Shown: positions 1 through 4,804 of the stretch, in pieces | Numbering within the stretch: the first letter of the stretch is position 1 | Layout of the letters: each line of letters opens with the position of its first letter | Source: Actinomycetes bacterium | Lineage (GTDB): Bacteria > Actinomycetota > Actinomycetes > Mycobacteriales > Mycobacteriaceae | Assembly (NCBI GenBank): GCA_023460175.1 | Contig: JAEWRC010000186.1 | Coordinates: forward strand, 1 to 14,358 | Reading direction: 5' to 3' | Length of the DNA stretch: 14,358 nucleotides | Translations under genes and position numbers: made by a program | The notes under the pieces: model-generated | What the model saw: only the letters and a program-made list of their open reading frames with translations | Databases searched by the model: none | Told to the model about the DNA's origin: nothing

Positions 1-1128
1 GAATTTCGCTCTGCCGCAGCCGAATCCGGTGTCCGCGTGCCAGACGGTGACAGGCTCGCAGTGCGCCTGGGTGCCCGCGCGGTGCAGCAGCGCGACCTCG
101 GCGAGGCGACGACGGCCGCCGGCCCGGTCGACGTGCAGCAGCACCTGCACGGCCGCGGCGAGTTGGCTGTGCAGCGCGGCGCGGTCGAGCCCACCGGTGG
201 CCGCCAGGGCCTCCAGCCGGGCCGGCACCTCCGCAGTGCTGTTGGCGTGCACGGTGCCGGCACCGCCGTCGTGGCCGGTGTTCATCGCGGCCAGCAGATC
301 GACCACCTCGGCGCCGCGCACCTCGCCCACCACGATGCGGTCCGGGCGCATCCGCAGGGCCTGGCGCACCAATTGCCGCAGCGTGATCTCGCCCGTCCCT
401 TCGACGTTGGCGCCGCGGGCCACCAGTCGCACGACGTGCGGGTGGGCGGGCTGCAGTTCGGCGGCATCCTCCACGCACACAATGCGTTCGGCCGGATCGA
501 CCGCGCCGAGCAGCGCGGCCAACAGCGTCGTCTTGCCGGCGCCGGTACCGCCCGAGACCAGGTAGGCCAACCGCGCGGCGACGACGTCGCGCAGCAGCCG
601 TTCGGCCTGCGGTTCCACGGCACCGAGGTGCACCAGGCCGGTAAGGGTCTGGGTGGCCGGGCGCAGCACCCGCAGCGAGATGCAGGTGCCGGCGGCGGCC
701 ACCGGGGGCAGGACCGCGTGCAGGCGTACCGCGGTGCCACCCAGGCCCGGCAGCACCGCATCGACCCAGGGTTGCGCATCGTCCAGGCGGCGCCCCGCGG
801 CCAGCGCCAACCGCTGGGCCAACCGCCGCACCGCGCCGTCGTCGGGAAACCGGACCGGGCTGCGCCGCAAGCCTTTTCCGGTGTCGCTCCACACCGAGTC
901 GGGCGCCACCACCAGCACGTCGGTGACATCCGGCGCGCGCAGCAGCGGCTCCAGCGGGCCGGCCCCGGTCAGCTCGGTCTGCAGGACCCGCAGGTTGGTC
1001 AGCACCTCGGTGTCCCCGAGGACCCCGCCGGACTCGGCGCGGATGGCCTCGGCGACCAGGCTGGGACGCAGCGGCCCGGCTTCGGCGGCCAGGCGTTCCC
1101 GAACCCGGTCGACCAGCGAGGAACTCAT
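1..1128 (-). CDS. tadA: TadA/CpaF-type secretion ATPase, partial (Rv3659c-like)
   Basis: The reading frame is open from the ATG at 1128 to the window edge, giving 376 residues with no stop, so the C-terminus is missing. It is a type II/IV secretion (GspE/VirB11-superfamily) ATPase of the TadA branch, expected to form a cytoplasmic hexamer powering assembly of a Tad/Flp-like pilus or secretion system. Walker A is GGTGAGKTT with the lysine at about residue 199. The Walker B/Asp-box region RIVVGEVRG lies at about 264-272. The His-box stretch GHDGGAGTVHANS lies at about 285-297. The N-terminal 150 residues match the usual TadA N-domain. Its ATG overlaps the stop of the upstream ssd-like gene in an ATGA arrangement, implying translational coupling. 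Established context: in actinobacteria this pair belongs to the helicase/secretion neighbourhood. No tad pilin or TadB/C genes are visible because the window ends. Confidence 0.93.
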   Translation of the reverse strand, partial: MSSSLVDRVRERLAAEAGPLRPSLVAEAIRAESGGVLGDTEVLTNLRVLQTELTGAGPLEPLLRAPDVTDVLVVAPDSVWSDTGKGLRRSPVRFPDDGAVRRLAQRLALAAGRRLDDAQPWVDAVLPGLGGTAVRLHAVLPPVAAAGTCISLRVLRPATQTLTGLVHLGAVEPQAERLLRDVVAARLAYLVSGGTGAGKTTLLAALLGAVDPAERIVCVEDAAELQPAHPHVVRLVARGANVEGTGEITLRQLVRQALRMRPDRIVVGEVRGAEVVDLLAAMNTGHDGGAGTVHANSTAEVPARLEALAATGGLDRAALHSQLAAAVQVLLHVDRAGGRRRLAEVALLHRAGTQAHCEPVTVWHADTGFGCGRAKF

Positions 1129-2204
1129 GCGGCGGCCTCCGCCCGTTGGCCGGGTCGGCGCCCGAGGGTCTGCAACACCGCGGTGGCCGCGGCCGCCAGC
1201 GGTGAGCGGGCACGCAGCCGCAGACCGCCGCGTTCGAGTCGTTCGCCGATCAGGGGTTCGGGTCGCATGGCAGCCAGCAGCGGCAGGCCCACGACGTCGG
1301 CGACGTCGGTGGCGCGCAGGCCGCCCGGGGCGGGACCGCGCACCACCAGGCCGACGTTGGGGTTGACCGCGCCGAGTGTCGGCGCGATCGTCGCGGCCGC
1401 CGCGCACGAGCGGACGTCGCCGGGGCAGACCACGGTCACCAGATCGGCCAGTTCCAGGGCGGCCAGGGCCGCGTCGGTCAGGCGGCGCGACAGGTCGCAC
1501 ACCACGAACCCGCCGCCGTGGCGGGCCGATTCGATGATGGCTTCGGCGGCACCGCAATCGATTTCGGTACCGTCGCGGCCCGCCGAGAGCACCGCGACCG
1601 GCCCGTGCGCCGGCAGCGCCGCGCGCACCTCGGCCCAGTTGAGCCGGCCGCTCTTGACCGCGATGTCGGGCCAGCGCAGCCCGGCGGCGGATTCCGCGCC
1701 GAGCAGCAGGTCGATCCCGCCGCCGATCGAGTCCAGGTCGATCAGCACCGATCGGGCCGCACCCAGCGCGAGTGCGGCGGCGAACACCGAGGCCCCGGCG
1801 CCCCCGCGGCCCCCGATGACGGCAACGACCGCACCGCGCCGGGCGTCGGCGCGCACCCCTTCGAGGGTCTCCGAGACGCACCGGACCAGTTCGTCGGCCT
1901 GGGCGGGCAGGCTCAGGGCGGCCTGTGCCCCGAGGGACATCGCGGCGTGGAAGACCTCGGCGGTGGGCGCGCCGGCGGCGACGACGAAGACCGCGGTGCG
2001 CCGCGGCAGGCCGAGCGCCACGCAGCGCTGGGCCCCGTCCTCATCGACCACCACCACCGTCGCGGCGTTCCAGGCGGTGCGGCCCAAGGTTGCCGACGGC
2101 GTCAGTCGGACCACGCCGGTGCCGACGGCCGCGGCGACGCGGTCGACCTCTTCCCGCAGCGACGGGTCGGACAGCAGCGCCAACATTGCGCGGTGTTCGG
2201 TCAC
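1125..2204 (-). CDS. ssd: Septum site-determining protein Ssd, CpaE/MinD-like (Rv3660c-like)
   Basis: A 359-residue CpaE/MinD-superfamily protein. Residues 1-115 form a receiver-like N-terminal domain (hydrophobic strands VVVVDE and AVFVVAAG). The ATPase-like domain follows, with GGRGGAGAS at 131-139 in the P-loop position, DLD at 156-158 in the A' position, and VVCDLS at 234-239 as the Walker B strand. The P-loop lacks the lysines of the deviant Walker A motif (KGGxxGKT), so ATP hydrolysis may be weak or absent. As I recall it, the M. tuberculosis protein has the same variant. Known for the family: CpaE localises Tad pilus machinery, and M. tuberculosis Ssd affects septation and filamentation. 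I chose the GTG at 2204; an in-frame ATG at 2186 (residue 7) is an alternative, and neither has a clear Shine-Dalgarno. The stop overlaps the tadA start (ATGA), so the two are one operon. Confidence 0.9.
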   Translation of the reverse strand: MTEHRAMLALLSDPSLREEVDRVAAAVGTGVVRLTPSATLGRTAWNAATVVVVDEDGAQRCVALGLPRRTAVFVVAAGAPTAEVFHAAMSLGAQAALSLPAQADELVRCVSETLEGVRADARRGAVVAVIGGRGGAGASVFAAALALGAARSVLIDLDSIGGGIDLLLGAESAAGLRWPDIAVKSGRLNWAEVRAALPAHGPVAVLSAGRDGTEIDCGAAEAIIESARHGGGFVVCDLSRRLTDAALAALELADLVTVVCPGDVRSCAAAATIAPTLGAVNPNVGLVVRGPAPGGLRATDVADVVGLPLLAAMRPEPLIGERLERGGLRLRARSPLAAAATAVLQTLGRRPGQRAEAAA

Positions 2205-2226
2205 GGGTTCACGGTGCGCCGGGGCC

Positions 2227-2239
2227 GGCCGTCACGGCC
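2227..2239. repeat. Palindrome upstream of ssd
   Basis: GGCCGT-C-ACGGCC is a perfect 6-1-6 inverted repeat 23 bp upstream of the ssd start. It could be an operator or a small RNA hairpin in the ssd leader. In DNA this GC-rich, chance is a real alternative. Apart from this and the palindrome at 2315-2325, I see no feature between ssd and the 6C RNA terminator (2205-2498). Confidence 0.3.
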
Positions 2240-2314
2240 AGCACCGATGCCCGCAGGTGTGGATCGACACGGGTCTGTGGATGGATCCGTCCCCGACGAA
2301 GTTGTTTGCGTAGC

Positions 2315-2325
2315 GAAGAATCTTC
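2315..2325. repeat. Short palindrome in the ssd leader region
   Basis: GAAGA-A-TCTTC is a perfect 5-1-5 inverted repeat within the only AT-rich patch (about 2297-2325) between ssd and the 6C RNA. It is a weak candidate operator near a possible ssd promoter. I could not find a convincing TANNNT -10 box beside it on the minus strand. Confidence 0.25.
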
Positions 2326-2498
2326 CCGCGCCGCCGAGGGTCGAGACGCGGGGTCACCGCGTGGCGTTGGGGCGTGCTGGCGCACCGGAATGCGGGCGGG
2401 CAACGGGTGCTCGAAAGGCCGGCGACGAGGCGGGGCAACACGATGCCCAGCAACCTCGATTTGGGGAGTCCGGACCGGCCGGAGAATCGTGCTGGAGA

Positions 2499-2593
2499 TA
2501 AAAGACGACCCCCGCCAGGGGGGGAGGAGGCGAGGGTCGTCGTGTATCAGCCCCGGGGGGTCGGGCTGATGCACACCCGGCCATAAGCCGAGT
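2499..2593 (-). ncRNA. 6C small RNA (B11 / ncRv13660c homologue)
   Basis: Read on the minus strand, a -10 box TATAGT (2606-2601) precedes a predicted start near 2593. The transcript of about 94 nt has two strong hairpins. The first pairs 2563-2573 with 2543-2553 (11 bp with one G-U pair) and has the loop GACCCCCCG. The second pairs 2529-2541 with 2504-2516 (12 pairs, one mismatch) and has a C-rich loop with seven to eight consecutive Cs. The second is followed at once by TTTTAT, a rho-independent terminator. Two stem-loops with runs of six or more Cs in the loops define the actinobacterial 6C RNA. In M. tuberculosis the 93-nt B11 RNA lies in the same place and orientation, between Rv3660c and Rv3661. 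Family knowledge: the C-rich loops base-pair with G-rich mRNA leaders, and overexpression disturbs growth and cell division. Confidence 0.9.
2500..2541 (-). terminator. Rho-independent terminator of 6C RNA
   Basis: On the minus strand the stem GACGACCC...GGGTCGTC is extended inward by four more pairs across one mismatch, and the T-run TTTTAT follows it. It is both the second C-loop hairpin of the 6C RNA and its terminator. U-tract terminators are uncommon in mycobacteria, which makes it a strong landmark. On the plus strand the hairpin is preceded by As and followed by no T-run, so the terminator is directional. Confidence 0.88.
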
Positions 2594-2600
2594 AATACTC
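2590..2600. repeat. Palindrome at the 6C transcription start
   Basis: GAGTA-A-TACTC is a perfect 5-1-5 inverted repeat between the 6C -10 box and the predicted start site. It is a candidate operator. It is also part of a stretch that by chance resembles the T7 promoter. Confidence 0.35.
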
Positions 2601-2631
2601 ACTATACACACGCGCGCCGGACCCCGCGCAA
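2601..2631 (-). promoter_or_regulatory. Promoter of 6C RNA
   Basis: The minus-strand -10 hexamer TATAGT occupies 2606-2601 and fits the mycobacterial SigA consensus TANNNT. A possible -35 element TTGCGC lies at 2631-2626, with a long 19-bp spacer. The expected start 6-8 nt downstream, about 2593, gives the known RNA length. The palindrome GAGTAATACTC (2590-2600) spans the start site. Confidence 0.75.
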
Positions 2632-2639
2632 GTCTGACA

Positions 2640-2652
2640 CGGAATGATTCCG
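2640..2652. repeat. Palindrome in the 6C/HAD divergent region
   Basis: CGGAAT-G-ATTCCG is a perfect 6-1-6 inverted repeat between the divergent promoters of the 6C RNA and the HAD gene. Position and symmetry suggest a regulator site. No family match is recognised. Confidence 0.4.
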
Positions 2653-2661
2653 ACGCCCCTC

Positions 2662-2677
2662 ACTGCAGAATTGCAGT
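2662..2677. repeat. Inverted repeat upstream of the HAD gene
   Basis: ACTGCA-GAAT-TGCAGT is a perfect 6-4-6 inverted repeat 62 bp upstream of the HAD -10 box. It is AT-richer than its surroundings and has the size of a homodimeric regulator operator. The regulator is unknown. Confidence 0.4.
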
Positions 2678-2739
2678 CTGCGACACCTGTCTTGAACTGC
2701 CATTTTGAACACTCTTCGAGGCTCTGTCACGCACCGCCC

Positions 2740-2745
2740 TATCCT
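2740..2745 (+). promoter_or_regulatory. -10 box of leaderless HAD-IB gene
   Basis: TATCCT fits the mycobacterial -10 consensus TANNNT and ends 6 nt before the GTG at 2752. That spacing predicts that transcription begins at the start codon (a leaderless mRNA). The -35 region is poor (TTCGAG at 2715-2720 with a 19-bp spacer), which is common in mycobacteria. Confidence 0.65.
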
Positions 2746-2751
2746 GGCGTG

Positions 2752-3612
2752 GTGACCGCAGCCGTTCCGGATGACGCCGCACCCCGAAGTCCTCGAAACG
2801 AGGCGGTGGCCGACGGTCCACCGCGCACCGCCGCCTTTTTCGATCTCGACAAGACCGTGATCGCCAAGTCGAGCACGCTCGCTTTCAGCAAACCCTTCTA
2901 CGCCCAGGGGCTGCTCAACCGGCGCAGCGTCCTGAAGTCCAGCTACGCCCAGTTCGTGTTCCTGATGTCGGGCGCCGACCACGATCAGATGGACCGGATG
3001 CGCTCGTACGTGACGAGCATGTGCACCGGGTGGGACGTCGAGCAGGTCAAGTCCGCGGTCGAGGAGACCCTGCACGAAATCGTGACCCCGCTGGTGTTCG
3101 CCGAGGCGGCCAACCTCATCACCGACCACAAGCTCTGCGGCCGCGACGTGGTGATCGTCTCGGCCTCCGGCGAGGAGGTCGTGGCGCCGATCGCCCGCGC
3201 CCTCGGCGCCACCCACGCCATGGCGACCCGGATGGTGGTCGAGGACGGCAAGTACACCGGCGACATCGCCTTCTACTGCTTCGGCGAGGGCAAGGCCCAG
3301 GCCGTCCGCGAGTTGGCGGCCCGGGAGGGTTACCTGCTGGAGCACTGCTACGCCTATTCGGATTCGGTCACCGATCTGCCGATGCTGGAGCTGGTGGGTC
3401 ATCCGGCCGTCGTCAATCCCGACCGCAACCTGCGCAAGGAGGCGGCCGCCCGCGACTGGCCGGTGCTGACGTTCTCCAAGCCGGTGTCGTTGCGCGACCG
3501 GTTCTCCGCCCCCTCGGGCGCGGCGATCGCGACGACGGCGGCGGTCGGCATCACGGCGCTCAGCGCCGGCGCGCTGACCTTCTCGCTGCTGCGCAGATTC
3601 GTTTTGCGGTAA
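2752..3612 (+). CDS. HAD-IB family hydrolase (Rv3661-like)
   Basis: A predicted phosphatase of 286 residues from the haloacid dehalogenase IB (SerB-like) group. Motif I is FDLDKT, with the nucleophile Asp31 and acid/base Asp33. Motif II is the serine in VIVSASGEE, motif III the lysine in GEGKAQ, and motif IV the aspartates in DSVTDLPML. A single hydrophobic segment (AAIATTAAVGITALSAGAL) near the C-terminus, followed by LLRRF, suggests a membrane anchor. The substrate cannot be read from the sequence. The frame is open further upstream to an ATG at 2644, but GTG 2752 is preferred. It sits 6 nt after a -10 box, the extension has no homologous look, and the length matches M. tuberculosis Rv3661 (287 aa as I recall). 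GTG 2749 is a one-codon alternative. The same HAD family recurs in the actinobacterial helicase/secretion neighbourhood with tadA and ssd. Confidence 0.9.
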   Translation: MTAAVPDDAAPRSPRNEAVADGPPRTAAFFDLDKTVIAKSSTLAFSKPFYAQGLLNRRSVLKSSYAQFVFLMSGADHDQMDRMRSYVTSMCTGWDVEQVKSAVEETLHEIVTPLVFAEAANLITDHKLCGRDVVIVSASGEEVVAPIARALGATHAMATRMVVEDGKYTGDIAFYCFGEGKAQAVRELAAREGYLLEHCYAYSDSVTDLPMLELVGHPAVVNPDRNLRKEAAARDWPVLTFSKPVSLRDRFSAPSGAAIATTAAVGITALSAGALTFSLLRRFVLR

Positions 3613-3662
3613 TCAATTTCGCTTTCGGGATAACGATCTGGGCTCGCGTGCGCGCCGGGTAC

Positions 3663-3691
3663 TTGCTGTGACCAAGATCACGTAGTACAAA
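3663..3691 (+). promoter_or_regulatory. Candidate promoter of the Ms1-like RNA
   Basis: TTGCTG (3663-3668) and TACAAA (3686-3691) are separated by 17 bp, a plausible SigA pair. TACAAA lacks the usual final T. The overlapping TAGTAC at 3683 and the upstream TAACGA at 3631 are alternatives. The predicted start is near 3698. Confidence 0.45.
3667..3682. promoter_or_regulatory. CRP-like (Rv3676-type) binding site
   Basis: TGTGA-CCAAGA-TCACG matches nine of ten half-site bases of the CRP consensus TGTGA-N6-TCACA used by mycobacterial CRP. It lies in the spacer of the candidate Ms1 promoter, centred about 23 bp before the predicted start, a position that would usually repress. Confidence 0.5.
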
Positions 3692-3696
3692 GGAGG

Positions 3697-3992
3697 CACG
3701 GAAGCCCGCTAGGCCAAGATCGGCTCGGAGGAGAAGGGCCGAATCTCCCGAAACGGGCGACCCAGCACGGTACCCGGCACCCACGCGGAGCCGAAGCCGC
3801 GATAATGGCAGAAGTGTTGCGGGCCTGCGAAATTGCGAAGAGCGGACGGGATCGTAGCCCTTTGGGTGGGGTCACCACCGAAGCGCATCGCAAGTATCGC
3901 CGAGGCCAACCCACGCAGCCCACAGTCGCACGCTTGGTAACCGAGTTCCGTGCTAGCGGGCGGCGATCCGAGCAATCGGGGCGCCGCCCGCT
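3697..3992 (+). ncRNA. Ms1 / MTS2823-like small RNA
   Basis: The 415-bp gap between the HAD gene and the Rv3662c-like gene is where M. tuberculosis encodes MTS2823 (ncRv13661), homologue of M. smegmatis Ms1. Ms1 is a roughly 300-nt RNA that accumulates in stationary phase and binds core RNA polymerase. From the predicted start (about 3697) to the terminal hairpin (ends 3992) is about 296 nt. Local hairpins are visible: CCCG-AAA-CGGG at 3747-3757 and CGCGG/CCGCG at 3784-3801. A very stable terminal stem lies at 3955-3992. The segment is less GC-biased than the flanking genes and codes for nothing convincing. Identification rests on position, strand, length and structure, not on an alignment. 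The 5' end is approximate. Confidence 0.7.
3955..3992 (+). terminator. Strong terminal hairpin of the Ms1-like RNA
   Basis: An 11-bp stem (AGCGGGCGGCG with CGCCGCCCGCT) encloses a second stem, CCGA/TCGG, capped by a GCAA tetraloop (GNRA type), so the helix is nearly continuous. There is no U-tract afterwards, which is usual for mycobacterial terminators. It probably marks the RNA 3' end. It also separates the convergent HAD and Rv3662c-like genes. Confidence 0.65.
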
Positions 3993-4027
3993 TCGCCATG
4001 TGGGGACCGGCCATGTGGAGCCGGGTG

Positions 4028-4798
4028 TCAGTCGCCCGAGGGCGCAGCCTTCCCGGCCTGATCCTTGGCATCGGCGATCGCCAGCGCCTCGCGCGCGCCC
4101 TCCTGCATGGCCCGGCAACTGAGCAGCAGCCATTCGGTGAGCCCGCGCTCGGTGCCGCCGGCGAAGCTCTCGGCGGCCTTGCGGTAGTCCGCGGCCCGCC
4201 GCATCCAGTACACCTCCGGTACGGCCAGGCCGTGCGGGTCGAGTCCCGTCGCGATCGAGACCAGCCGGGACACCGCCCGGGCCACCACGCCGTCGGCGCT
4301 GCCGAACGCGCCCAGCGCCAACATCTCGCCGTGCGCCACCGCGGCCAGCACCGGCGCGGGCGCCGAACTCCCGCCGGTCACCAACCGGGTCATCAGGTCC
4401 AGGCGCGGCGAGATCTCCGGGGTCGCGCGCGGCCGGCCCAGTTGGTCCTCGTCGACGAGGTCGGCGGCGGCCAACGAATGCAGCCGCGCCAGGGCCTGCA
4501 GCGGGGCCCGCCGCCAGACCCCGATCAGCGTCCCGGAACCACCCTCGAGTGCCTGGGCCACCCGCAGCGAGCCCGCGAACACCGGGTCACTGCTGGCGTT
4601 TTCGTCGAGTTGCAGCACCCCGCCGTCGAGCACCGATGACGCGCGGGCGGCCCGCAGCGAGGCCTCCGCGGCGGTCACCGGCCAGCCCCGCAGGTTGGCC
4701 CGATGCCGGTGCGCGCGCCCCAGCGCCGCCCGGGTCTCCTCGGCCGCCTCGGCCACGCCGGGCAGCGCCAGCAACGGAGACAGCGGATCGGATGCCAC
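4028..4798 (-). CDS. Degenerate Fic-like protein (Rv3662c-like)
   Basis: A 256-residue protein of the same length as M. tuberculosis Rv3662c, usually listed as conserved hypothetical. I read it as a Fic-fold protein with a decayed active site. The stretch AHGEMLALGAFGSADGVVAR (155-174) lines up with the Fic core aHxxLxxIHPFxDGNGRxxR. It keeps F165, G170 and R174 but has lost the catalytic histidine (G163), the acidic residue (S167), the asparagine (D169) and the first arginine (V171). SSVLDG (54-59) resembles the inhibitory helix motif S-x-x-x-E-G of class II Fic proteins. AMP-transfer therefore looks unlikely and a binding role is possible; this is inference. The GTG start is 6 nt after the dppA stop with AAGGTGAG as ribosome site, so it is co-transcribed with dppA. 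No signal peptide or membrane helix is seen. Confidence 0.85.
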   Translation of the reverse strand: MASDPLSPLLALPGVAEAAEETRAALGRAHRHRANLRGWPVTAAEASLRAARASSVLDGGVLQLDENASSDPVFAGSLRVAQALEGGSGTLIGVWRRAPLQALARLHSLAAADLVDEDQLGRPRATPEISPRLDLMTRLVTGGSSAPAPVLAAVAHGEMLALGAFGSADGVVARAVSRLVSIATGLDPHGLAVPEVYWMRRAADYRKAAESFAGGTERGLTEWLLLSCRAMQEGAREALAIADAKDQAGKAAPSGD

Positions 4799-4804
4799 GG
4801 CGGC

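Noticed and set aside
37..2313. Long plus-strand open frame antisense to tadA and ssd
   Set aside because: Low-complexity, Arg/Gly/Ala-rich translation without motifs. High GC removes stops in the frame opposite the codons of the real genes.
2593..2606. TAATACTCACTATA resembles the bacteriophage T7 promoter core
   Set aside because: It lacks two bases of the T7 consensus and the GGG start. The sequence is better explained by the minus-strand -10 TATAGT of the 6C RNA and an overlapping palindrome.
2602..3402. Minus-strand frame antisense to the HAD gene
   Set aside because: Antisense shadow of the HAD gene, which has all four HAD motifs.
3613..3840. Possible cyclic di-AMP (ydaO) riboswitch suggested by CGCGGAGCCGAAGCCGCG-like text
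   Set aside because: The conserved ydaO cores are not found, there is no downstream gene on the same strand to control, and the Ms1 explanation fits position and length.
3805..4122. 105-codon plus-strand frame within the Ms1-like region
   Set aside because: No ribosome site, no recognisable domain. It runs through the terminal hairpin and into the antisense of the Fic-like gene.
3678..4133. Minus-strand frame across the Ms1-like region
   Set aside because: Composition is unlike a mycobacterial protein, with no start signal. It overlaps the real Fic-like gene end in another frame.
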